DNA of 12,078 bases from Betaproteobacteria bacterium (lineage in GTDB: Bacteria; Pseudomonadota; Gammaproteobacteria; Burkholderiales; Rhodocyclaceae), in contig JAIFNM010000087.1 in NCBI GenBank assembly GCA_020047725.1, positions 1-12,078 on the forward strand. Reading direction: 5' to 3'. Every line of letters starts with the position of its first letter. The stretch's first letter is position 1. The notes beneath the pieces were generated by a model, which ran no database searches, was not told the DNA's origin, and was given only the letters and a program-made list of their open reading frames with translations. Shown piece by piece: positions 1 through 6,364 of this stretch. The position numbers and the translations under genes were made by a program.

Positions 1-535
1 TTTCCAGGTGCCGGAAGGCGCGCAGGATGAGATTGATCTCCTTGACCACATGCACCGGCAAACGGATGGTGCGCGACTGGTTCATGATCGCGCGCTCGAT
101 GCTTTGGCGAATCCACCAGGTGGCGTAGGTCGAGAAACGGAACCCACGCTCCGGATCAAACTTCTCGATCGCATGAATCAGGCCGAGATTGCCTTCCTCG
201 ATCAGATCCAGTAGCGGGATACCACGATTGAGGTAATGCTTGGCGATGTTCACCACAAGCCGCAGGTTGTGCTCGATCATCTTCTGGCGTGCTTCAAACT
301 CCCCCGCCTTGGCACGGCACGCCCAGTCGTACTCTTCGGCCGGCGTGAACAGGGGTTTGGCGCCTATCTCGTTGAGATAATGCTGGGTTACATCGTTGAG
401 CAGCTCGACTTCTGGCGTCGCAGCGACGGCTTCGTCATCGGCTTCCGCCAGGAAAACCTCGTCTGAAGCCCTTTCTCCGGGTAGTTCGTCTTCAGAGAAA
501 CCAGAATCGGAATCAGAATCAGGAGCACCAGACAT
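1..535 (-). CDS. rpoS: RNA polymerase sigma factor RpoS, N-terminal part (cut by window edge)
   Basis: This is the stationary-phase and general-stress sigma factor, which directs core RNA polymerase to stress promoters. The 178 visible codons start with an acidic, Ser/Asp-rich tail (about residues 1-40). Sigma region 1.2 follows (DVTQHYLNEIG, about 48-58). Region 2 then shows NLRLVVNIAKHYLNRG (90-105), DLIEEGNLGLI (110-120) and FDPERGFRFSTYATWWIRQ (126-144). It ends in region 3.0 with LPVHVVKEINLILR; Lys165 there matches the lysine (Lys173 in E. coli) known for promoter discrimination and RssB recognition. The ATG at 535 lies 2 bases after the nlpD stop (TGATCATG), so translation is probably coupled. 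In enterobacteria the main rpoS promoter lies inside nlpD; I could not place one here. Regions 3 and 4 lie outside the window. The order surE-pcm-nlpD-rpoS separates it from RpoD and RpoH. Confidence 0.96.
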   Translation of the reverse strand, partial: MSGAPDSDSDSGFSEDELPGERASDEVFLAEADDEAVAATPEVELLNDVTQHYLNEIGAKPLFTPAEEYDWACRAKAGEFEARQKMIEHNLRLVVNIAKHYLNRGIPLLDLIEEGNLGLIHAIEKFDPERGFRFSTYATWWIRQSIERAIMNQSRTIRLPVHVVKEINLILRAFRHLE

Positions 536-537
536 GA

Positions 538-1482
538 TCAACGCTTCGGCAGATATTGGAGCGGATCGACCGGTTTGCCCTGCTGCCGGACTTCAAAGTG
601 CAGTTTGACCTGATCAGCATCGGTATTACCCATCTCGGCGATTTTCTGCCCCTTCGTCACCGTTTGCCCATCTTTTACCAGCAACTTGCTGTTATGCGCG
701 TAAACCGTAATGAAATTTCCACTGTGCTTGATCACGATAAGGTAGCCGTATCCGCGCAACGCATTGTTGGCGTTAGTCACGCGCCCGTCACCGACGGCGA
801 CGACCTGATCGCCCATCTTGCCGGCGATATCGATGCCCTTATTGCCGCCTTCACTGAATTGCGTAATCACCTTGCCACCGGCCGGCCAGATCCAGGCGAG
901 ATCTTCACTCGCCGGAGCCGCTTCGGCCGGCTTGGGTTCGGGCTTGACCTCCGTAGCCGCTGCTGAAGCCGGCACCACAGCAGGCTTCGGCTGCCCCGGG
1001 TTCTGCGCCTGAGCCAACGCCTGATCCGAATACGCCTCTTTGCCTGCTTTCGGTTCACGCTTCAAGGCATCTGTGTTGGCGCCCAACGGTCGTTTCTCGA
1101 TTACCGGATCGTTACCTATCGGCCGGGAGACCACCACATCAGTGGAGACCGGCGCGGTGGACGCCACCGACGACGACTGATCGGCAGGCGGCTTGATCTT
1201 GAGCACTTTTCCCGGCGTGATGCGATCCGGGCTTTCAATATTGTTCATCGCGATAAGTTCGCGGAAATCCATTTTGTGTTCGCGCGCGATGCTGTACACG
1301 GTATCGCCGCTCTTGACCGTGTAAGTATCCTTAGGCGCAGCAGGGGTAGGCGAAGTCGACATCGGCTGGCCACCACGATCGGAAACCGGCGCCGGTGAAT
1401 TGCTTGCACAACCAGCCAGAAGCAGCAGGGCAGCAAGAGCAAAAGCCAGACCCGGTTTGGTAAAAGATCGAATATTCTTCAT
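538..1482 (-). CDS. nlpD: Lipoprotein NlpD, LysM plus degenerate M23 (LytM) domain
   Basis: This is an outer-membrane lipoprotein that in the family activates the amidase AmiC to split septal peptidoglycan during division. Residues 1-25 form a lipoprotein signal ending in the lipobox LAGC (acylated Cys25). A LysM peptidoglycan-binding domain covers about 52-98 (YTVKSGDTVYSIA). A Pro/Ala/Lys-rich linker follows, then an M23/LytM domain at about 197-314. The zinc-ligand sites are degenerate: the first has Asn in GGNKGIDIAG, and the last motif reads KLHFEVR in place of HxH. This fits a non-enzymatic activator, as in E. coli NlpD, and not an endopeptidase. An AGGA ribosome-binding site lies about 7 nt before the start. 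The start overlaps the pcm stop as ATGA. Length (314 aa) is normal. Identity is strong from both domain order and operon position. Confidence 0.95.
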   Translation of the reverse strand: MKNIRSFTKPGLAFALAALLLLAGCASNSPAPVSDRGGQPMSTSPTPAAPKDTYTVKSGDTVYSIAREHKMDFRELIAMNNIESPDRITPGKVLKIKPPADQSSSVASTAPVSTDVVVSRPIGNDPVIEKRPLGANTDALKREPKAGKEAYSDQALAQAQNPGQPKPAVVPASAAATEVKPEPKPAEAAPASEDLAWIWPAGGKVITQFSEGGNKGIDIAGKMGDQVVAVGDGRVTNANNALRGYGYLIVIKHSGNFITVYAHNSKLLVKDGQTVTKGQKIAEMGNTDADQVKLHFEVRQQGKPVDPLQYLPKR

Positions 1483-2135
1483 TCAAGTCCTGAAAGTAAC
1501 GGAACAAAACGGACACTATCCAGGCGGGTTTCGACGTAACCTTCGGCTCGGCGTTCAACCAGCAGGAGAAACTGATCGCCTGTTCCCAGAGGCAACAGCA
1601 TTTTGCCACCAAGCGTGAGTTGCTGCAAAAGCGCCTTCGGCACCGACGAAGCGGCGGCGGCAACAATGATCGTGTCAAAAGGAGCAGCTTCGGGCAGGCC
1701 TAGATTTCCATCAGCATACTTCAGGCGCACCTTGAACTGCTGGATTGCGCGCAGATTCAGCTTGGCCTTGGCCAGCAGCGGCTCGATCCGCTCAACGGCA
1801 TAGACCTCACTGGTCAGTTGTGCCAGTACCGCCGCCTGATAGCCACAGCCCGCACCAATTTCCAGCGTCTTGCCCAACTCACGCCCTTCGCGCAGCACCT
1901 CGATCATTCTCGCTACGATGAACGGTTGCGAGATCGTCTGCGAAAAGCCCAGCGGCAGCGCCGAATCCTCGTAGGCTCGCGAGGCCAGCGCCTCTTCAAC
2001 AAACAGGTGGCGCGGCACGGCGGCAATGGCGGCTAGAACGCGCTCGTCACGTATTCCCTCTTCACGCAAGCGATCAATCATGCGCTTGCGCGTACGCTGA
2101 GAAGTCATGCCGACACCGGAAACAACTCGTGTCAT
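1479..2135 (-). CDS. pcm: Protein-L-isoaspartate O-methyltransferase
   Basis: This cytoplasmic repair enzyme methylates L-isoaspartyl residues in aged proteins using S-adenosylmethionine, which starts their return to normal aspartate. The PCMT-specific segment LPLGFSQTISQP lies at about residues 61-72. SAM motif I, LEIGAGCGYQ, is at about 90-99, and an acidic SAM-binding residue sits in YAVERIEP. The C-terminal GGKMLLPLG matches the family's post-motif strand. The ATG at 2135 overlaps the surE stop (ATGA), favouring a coupled start. A second ATG at 2108 (residue 10) aligns better with the start of E. coli Pcm and remains possible; neither has a strong Shine-Dalgarno. The 218-aa length fits the family. 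It sits between surE and nlpD, as in many proteobacteria. Confidence 0.96.
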   Translation of the reverse strand: MTRVVSGVGMTSQRTRKRMIDRLREEGIRDERVLAAIAAVPRHLFVEEALASRAYEDSALPLGFSQTISQPFIVARMIEVLREGRELGKTLEIGAGCGYQAAVLAQLTSEVYAVERIEPLLAKAKLNLRAIQQFKVRLKYADGNLGLPEAAPFDTIIVAAAASSVPKALLQQLTLGGKMLLPLGTGDQFLLLVERRAEGYVETRLDSVRFVPLLSGLE

Positions 2136-2875
2136 TTTGCCAACCAGCTTCGAATCAGAGGCATCTGTGCGTTGTGCGTCAAATCAATCTGCAGAGGCGT
2201 AATTGAGACCTGGTTCTTGCTCACCGCGTAAAAATCGGTACCTTCCCCTGCGTCCTGTGCTTCTCCGGCGGCGCCGACCCAGTAAACCGTCTCCTTGCGC
2301 GGTGTCACGGTAGGCACCACCGCCTCAGCCTTGTGGCGCTTGCCCAGCCGCGTGACGACCGTGCCGGATAACTCCGCGTAAGGCACATCCGGCACATTGA
2401 CGTTGAGCAACAGTGGCTCGCGAACGTCCTGACGCTGGATCATCAGCACGAGTTCCATCACCACCTGAGCAGCGGTCTCGAAATGCACACCGGCCTTGCT
2501 GCATAGCGAAACGGCAATCGACGGAACACCAAGTAAAAAACCTTCGGTCGCTGCGGCGACGGTACCGGAATAGATCGTGTCATCGCCCATGTTGGCACCG
2601 AGATTGATCCCGGATACAACCATGTCCGGCAGTTCATCAAGCATGCCTGTCACAGCCAGATGCACGCAATCAGTGGGAGTTCCATTCACATGATAGAAGC
2701 CATTACCCGAGCGCCTCAGGGACAACGGACGATCCAGCGTGAGGGAATTGCTGGCGCCACTGCGGTCGCGTTCGGGTGCTACGACAGTGATTTCGGCCAC
2801 CTGTGCAAGCACCCGCGCCAGGCATTCAATCCCCGGCGAGAAATAACCGTCATCATTACTGAGCAGAATTCGCAT
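2132..2875 (-). CDS. surE: 5'/3'-nucleotidase SurE
   Basis: This is a divalent-metal-dependent nucleoside monophosphate phosphatase linked to stationary-phase survival. The start at 2875 gives MRILLSNDDGYFSPG, the exact N-terminus expected for SurE. Metal ligands Asp8, Asp9, Ser39 (in RDRSGASNS) and Asn91 (in SGINLGANMG) are all present, as is the VNGTPTDCV motif at about 63-71. Length is 247 aa, typical of the family. An in-frame extension to a TTG at 2920 would translate a T-rich terminator tail into a Phe-rich stretch, so I reject it. The ribosome-binding site is weak (GGGTTGAT before ATG). This is the first gene of surE-pcm-nlpD-rpoS, and its stop overlaps the pcm start as ATGA. A terminator-like hairpin lies just upstream. 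Confidence 0.96.
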   Translation of the reverse strand: MRILLSNDDGYFSPGIECLARVLAQVAEITVVAPERDRSGASNSLTLDRPLSLRRSGNGFYHVNGTPTDCVHLAVTGMLDELPDMVVSGINLGANMGDDTIYSGTVAAATEGFLLGVPSIAVSLCSKAGVHFETAAQVVMELVLMIQRQDVREPLLLNVNVPDVPYAELSGTVVTRLGKRHKAEAVVPTVTPRKETVYWVGAAGEAQDAGEGTDFYAVSKNQVSITPLQIDLTHNAQMPLIRSWLAK

Positions 2876-2896
2876 ATCAACCCAAAAAAAGCGCGG

Positions 2897-2931
2897 AAAA
2901 AAGAAATAAAAAGCCGGCAAACTGCCAGCTT
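2897..2931 (-). terminator. Intrinsic terminator-like hairpin in the surE leader
   Basis: Read on the minus strand, AAGCTGGCA-GTT-TGCCGGCTT forms a 9-bp stem with one G.U wobble and a 3-nt loop (2911-2931). It is followed by a nearly pure T tract (TTTTTATTTCTTTTTT, 2897-2912). On the plus strand the wobble becomes a C/A mismatch, so the structure is oriented for minus-strand transcription. It ends only 21 nt before the surE ATG. It may insulate surE from read-through or act as an attenuator. A competing 5-bp pairing (2925-2929 with 2941-2945) would sequester the terminator's 5' arm. Confidence 0.75.
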
Positions 2932-3013
2932 CGGAATATGGCCGGAACCTCGGATTTAGCTGTTACGCCCTTGGGTTAACCGCCTGAAAACATGCCGCGC
3001 CAAGTCGGTAAAC

Positions 3014-3019
3014 ATTATA
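3014..3019 (-). promoter_or_regulatory. Candidate -10 box upstream of surE
   Basis: The minus strand reads TATAAT exactly, preceded by GGT. No good -35 hexamer lies at 16-18 bp (CATCCT sits at 17 bp; TTGTTT is only 12 bp away). If used, the leader would be about 130 nt long and would contain the hairpin at 2897-2931. This is a match to one hexamer only. Confidence 0.3.
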
Positions 3020-3061
3020 ACCGAGGGGGGCAAACAAGGATGATCATGCGTCGGCCGATAG

Positions 3062-3324
3062 GCCAACCAGATTGCCAATGGCGCTTTCACGCTTGATAGT
3101 GTTGAGTACAAGCTTGCCATCAACGACCTCTCCACGCCACCTGCGGCGCCGCGCCAGAATACGCTGAACGGTGTAAAGAAGGGCTCGCGCTTCATCGTGT
3201 TCGATGCCAAACAGCTTTCCCCCTGAGCGGTGGAATCCCGACAACCAAACTCAAACCGGGTGAAAAATACAGCGGCAAGATCGTCTACAGGTTTTCGACC
3301 GACAAAGCGACCGCCAAGAAGTAA
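3062..3324 (+). pseudogene. Decayed remnant of a small lysine-rich protein gene
   Basis: Plus-strand frame 2 (3062-3223) reads like real protein: it contains NGAFTLDSVEYKLAIND and then LNGVKKGSRFIVFDAKQL, before a TGA at 3224. Frame 1 then continues with KLKPGEKYSGKIVYRF and ends ATAKK at the TAA 3322-3324. The two halves look like one protein joined by a frameshift or small deletion around 3205-3223, next to a run of five C. No start codon remains: a stop at 3059 closes frame 2. The pattern (a strand-rich core, then a KPGE...G.IVY C-terminal strand) recalls DUF4352-type extracellular immunoglobulin-like domains, but that is a tentative reading. The neighbours on both sides are on the opposite strand. 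Confidence 0.5.
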
Positions 3325-3339
3325 GCACGACGGAAAGCC

Positions 3340-3431
3340 GCGTGAATAGGCGGCCTTCAAAACATATGCCGCGGAAGCCCAATGAACAAAGGCTTCCACG
3401 GCATTGCATTTGCAGATCACCTATTCATGCG
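3340..3431. repeat. Imperfect palindromic element (REP/MITE-like), also terminator-like core
   Basis: The left arm (3340-3379) and right arm (3391-3431) are near inverted copies over about 40 bp. The outer ends are CGTGAATAGG and CCTATTCATGCG. The core stem GCCGCGGAAGCC / GGCTTCCACGGC (3368-3379, 3391-3402) pairs 11 of 12 around an 11-nt loop. There is no clean T tract on either side, so a terminator role for the converging gspE-like gene and the remnant is possible but unproven. The right arm recurs at 10380-10416 (31 identical positions over about 37, by hand alignment), which marks it as a dispersed repeat. It contains no coding region. Confidence 0.7.
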
Positions 3432-3510
3432 CCTTCCAGAGCTCCTTAGGGAATTGTCTCAAATTCAAGAAACACCTCTATTGTGAGGAATGACGTGGGA
3501 CAAGCCATGC

Positions 3511-5287
3511 TCAGAGCGTCGTGGCGCGTCCGATCACCTCGGCCAGCGTCGTCGTTCCGGCGGCGACCTTCATCGCACCGGAAATGCGCAGGGGCTTCAT
3601 CCCTTCTCGATAAGCCAGGTCTCGGATCTTGGCGACGTCGGCGTTGTCGCTGATCGCCTGTTTCATGTCGGGCGTCAACATCAGAATCTCGTACACCCCG
3701 ATTCGCCCGCGATAGCCGGTCATACGGCAGTCAAGACAACCCACCGGCTGATAAAACTGGGACGGACGATTGGCCTTCCACGGGGCTACCACACGATCCC
3801 ACAAAACCTCATCTTCCGGCGTTGCCGGAACGGCCTTCTTGCAGTTGGGACAAAGTACTCGGACCAGACGTTGCGCCATGACGCCCAACAGCGTCGCGCT
3901 GATCAGGTAGGACGGGACGCCCAGATCGAGCATGCGTGTAACCGCGGCCGGGGCGTCGTTGGTATGCAGCGTAGACAAAACAAGGTGGCCGGTCAGTGCC
4001 GCCTGAATAGCTACTTCGGCAGTTTCCAGATCGCGGATTTCGCCGACCATGATGATGTCCGGATCCTGCCGCATCAGAGCCCGCACGCCCTGCGCGAAAT
4101 CCAGGTCGATGGCGTTCTGCACTTGCATCTGATTGAATGCCGGCTCGATCATTTCGATCGGATCTTCGATGGTGCACACGTTGACGGCGGACGTGGCCAA
4201 CTGTTTGAGCGTCGAATAGAGCGTTGTCGTTTTGCCCGAACCGGTTGGGCCGGTCACCAGAATGATGCCGTGCGGACTGGCCGACATGGACTTCCAGCGC
4301 GACTGGTCTTCTTCGGAAAAACCGAGGTCGGTAAAATTGCGCACCAGCACTTCGGGGTCGAAAATCCGCATCACGAGTTTTTCGCCGAACGCCGTCGGCA
4401 ACGTCGAAAGACGCAACTCCGCCTCCTGGCCATCGGCAGTGCGTGTCTTGATGCGGCCATCCTGCGGACGACGCTTTTCAACGAGATCCATGCGCCCGAG
4501 AATCTTGATGCGGCTGACCATCGCCGCCATCACGCTCATCGGAATCTGGTACACCTGATGCAACACCCCGTCGATACGGAAACGCACGATACCCAGTTCG
4601 CGCCGCGGCTCGATATGGATGTCGCTGGCCCGCTGCTCAAAGGCGTACTGCCAGAGCCAGTCGACGATATTGACGATGTGCTGGTCGTTGGCGTCGAACT
4701 GGCGGTTGGTTCGCCCCAGTTCGACAAGTTGCTCGAAAGAAGACAGACCCGAACTTTGCCCGCCCAGTTGTGTGGCCTTCTTGACCGAACGCGCAAGATT
4801 GTAGAACTCGACCAGAAACCGTGCGACATCGACCGGGCTGGCAATTACCCGGCGGATTTTCTTTTGGGCGAATCTCTTTTTCCCAGTCCCGCAAATAGGG
4901 CTCGGTGGTCGCGATCACGACCTCAGTGGCGTTAACCTGCACCGGGAGAATACCGAAGCGCGTAGCATAAGCGCTCGACATGACATCGGTCACCGCCGTG
5001 AAGTCGATCTTGAGCGGATCAATATGGTAATACTCAAGTCCCACCCGAGCCGCCAGCCATTCGCCGAGATCATCCAGGGTCAGTTGGCGATGTGGAGGCT
5101 GCAGCGACTTCCACTTCTGGTCTGCAATAATCGTAAGCGGATGTGCCACCAGACGCTTTAGACGGCTCTCCTTGATCAGCGCCTCGGCATCTGCTTGGAC
5201 GACCAAACCTTCGGCAACCAGCAAACCGAGAATTTCCGCAACGGTCAAGCGATGTTCAAGCGCCGTATTCGCCGTCTGATCTGGCAT
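3511..5287 (-). pseudogene. GspE/PilB-family secretion or pilus ATPase, single frameshift
   Basis: This family supplies hexameric cytoplasmic ATPases that drive type II secretion or type IV pilus assembly. Removing one base gives a 591-aa protein, a usual length. The N-terminal part is MshEN-like (to about residue 139). The core follows with RASDIHIEPRR, Walker A GPTGSGKT (346-353), IEDPIE, and Walker B/Asp box DPDIIMVGEIRD (about 408-419). The His box is STLHTNDAP. A four-Cys zinc site (CPNC...CLDC, about 479-520) completes it. The frame breaks at 4866-4868, where the minus strand reads CGC-CCA-AAA. Dropping one C restores CGC-CAA-AAG and the family sequence EIRQKKIRRVIASP. Without the shift the first frame runs on to a stop at 4637. 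The start at 5287 has GGAA about 8 nt upstream; an ATG at 5296 is the alternative. No pilus or secretion genes adjoin it, so the exact system is unknown. Sequence beyond the break is intact, so the shift is recent or a sequencing error. Confidence 0.9.
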
Positions 5288-5366
5288 GGGGAACATTCCA
5301 ATTAGTTAATTCGCAGACTATACCCGACAAGCCACTGGTGGCTCAATGCCCTCGTCAACACCGCGC

Positions 5367-5372
5367 TATAAT
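5367..5372 (+). promoter_or_regulatory. Candidate -10 box for the small exported protein gene
   Basis: An exact TATAAT lies 82 nt before the ATG at 5454, in the gap between two divergent genes. No convincing -35 is seen at 16-18 bp upstream. The call rests on this hexamer and its position. Confidence 0.35.
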
Positions 5373-5453
5373 GGACCTAACGATCAGACGAAGAAACAGC
5401 CCCTCGCCTGCCTGACGACAAATATCCTGCACCACTCATTACCCGAGAATTCC

Positions 5454-5843
5454 ATGAAAACCTTGTTTTTTATCGCTTCGCTGACCATCACGCTCCTGGC
5501 AGCCCCGGCCATCGCGCAATTGGGCCCAGCCGGCGTCCCCGGCGCCCCTGGACTCGCCGAAACGGATCCATCAGTCATGCCAGCCAAACCGGCACCGGCC
5601 ACTCTGCCACCTGCGCAGACTCAAGCACAGCCCGCAACGAGTACGGACTGCAGCAAAGCGAAGAACGTCGCGCAATGCAAGAAACGTCAGCAAGCCCGAA
5701 AGAAAGCCCAGAACGAGGACTGCAGCAAGGCCGCCGAGCCGGCGCGTTGTGAGCAGCACAAGAAAGCCCGGGTTCTTTGCAAGGACAAAGCGATTGCAGA
5801 CTATCGTCAGTGCCTGCGCGACAACCTGGCACCGAAGAAGTAA
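5454..5843 (+). CDS. Small exported cysteine-patterned protein of unknown function
   Basis: I do not recognise a named family. The ATG at 5454 gives a classical signal peptide, MKTLFFIASLTITLLAAPAIA, with likely cleavage after AIA (residue 21) and Gln22 as the mature N-terminus. A Gly/Pro/Ala-rich, low-complexity segment covers about 22-62. The C-terminal half is basic and carries six Cys at 66, 75, 90, 99, 109 and 120. The first two pairs sit in a repeated unit, DCSKAKNVAQC and DCSKAAEPARC (both C-x8-C). The third pair is C-x10-C. The even Cys count after a signal peptide suggests disulfides in the periplasm. The total is 129 aa. The upstream in-frame extension to 5346 would bury the signal peptide, so it is rejected. 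The gene is divergent from the GspE-like gene and convergent with the glycosylase gene, ending 11 bp from it. Confidence 0.75.
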   Translation: MKTLFFIASLTITLLAAPAIAQLGPAGVPGAPGLAETDPSVMPAKPAPATLPPAQTQAQPATSTDCSKAKNVAQCKKRQQARKKAQNEDCSKAAEPARCEQHKKARVLCKDKAIADYRQCLRDNLAPKK

Positions 5844-5854
5844 TCGCCGACCGA

Positions 5855-6364
5855 TCAGCGTTCGACCGATTGACTCAACCAGGCAGCACGCCAAGTTTCT
5901 AGCTTGCGCTCGAATGCCAGCGTATACGCCGGGCTGCTCGATGGCAGCACACGAGTCACGTAGCCCTGTTGGCAAAACCAGCGTTCGAACAAGCCGGATG
6001 TCTTACCATTGAAGGAGATGCGTTGCAATTGCGGTGCAACCCGCTTGAGAGACGAAAAGTCGTTTGATTCGGGTTTCTGGATGGCTGAATCAAGCGCGCC
6101 TTGGCGCAGACAACAGCGATAGACATCCCAGACGCCAACCCGGTGCCGAAGCAGGCAACGCTGTTTTTCGACATAGTCAAGATCAGCCAGCGGTTCGCCG
6201 AATAAGGCCCCGACCAGTCGCCAGAACTGGTTCTGCCGGTGCGCGTAATACTCTTGTGCGGCCAGCGAAGCGGGCGACGGAAAACTGCCGAGTATCAGCG
6301 TTTCCACGCCCGCATCGAGGATTGGCGGCAAGCCGACGAGAATCTCCGGCCTGCCACCCGTCAT
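5855..6364 (-). CDS. DNA-deoxyinosine (hypoxanthine-DNA) glycosylase, UDG superfamily family 6
   Basis: Enzymes of this family excise hypoxanthine, the product of adenine deamination, from DNA to start base-excision repair. Motif 1 is visible at about residues 25-48: LGSFPSPASLAAQEYYAH followed by RQNQFW, the family-6 signature with conserved Tyr-Tyr-Ala-His and Asn before Phe-Trp. SFNGK (about 117-121) and LPSSSPA (about 140-146) match the later NG and substrate-loop motifs. The 169-aa length is usual. The start ATG shares one base with the htpG stop (TAATG), so the gene is probably co-translated with htpG and heat-inducible by read-through. It could also be annotated as a general uracil-DNA glycosylase-superfamily protein. 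I see no terminator in the 11 bp to the converging gene. Confidence 0.88.
   Translation of the reverse strand: MTGGRPEILVGLPPILDAGVETLILGSFPSPASLAAQEYYAHRQNQFWRLVGALFGEPLADLDYVEKQRCLLRHRVGVWDVYRCCLRQGALDSAIQKPESNDFSSLKRVAPQLQRISFNGKTSGLFERWFCQQGYVTRVLPSSSPAYTLAFERKLETWRAAWLSQSVER

Noticed and set aside
538..900. NlpD as an active M23 endopeptidase
   Set aside because: The metal-site positions are changed (Asn in GGNKGID, Lys before LHFEV), as in known amidase activators.
2876..2920. A longer SurE with a TTG start at 2920
   Set aside because: The added residues are the translation of the terminator's T tract (a Phe-rich stretch), and MRILLSNDDG is the usual SurE N-terminus.
2956..3420. A 154-codon minus-strand frame between surE and the GspE-like gene
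   Set aside because: It is the complement of the plus-strand remnant, which reads better as protein, and its first part runs through the palindromic repeat.
4862..4872. Programmed -1 ribosomal frameshifting at the CCCAAAA heptamer in the GspE-like gene
   Set aside because: The second frame is reached by skipping one base (+1), not by slipping back one, so the heptamer would lead to the wrong frame.
3490..4935. A 481-codon open frame on the plus strand
   Set aside because: It lies antisense to the GspE-like ATPase, whose frames contain every family motif. The plus product is rich in His, Arg and Asp with no recognisable domain, typical of a shadow frame in GC-rich DNA.
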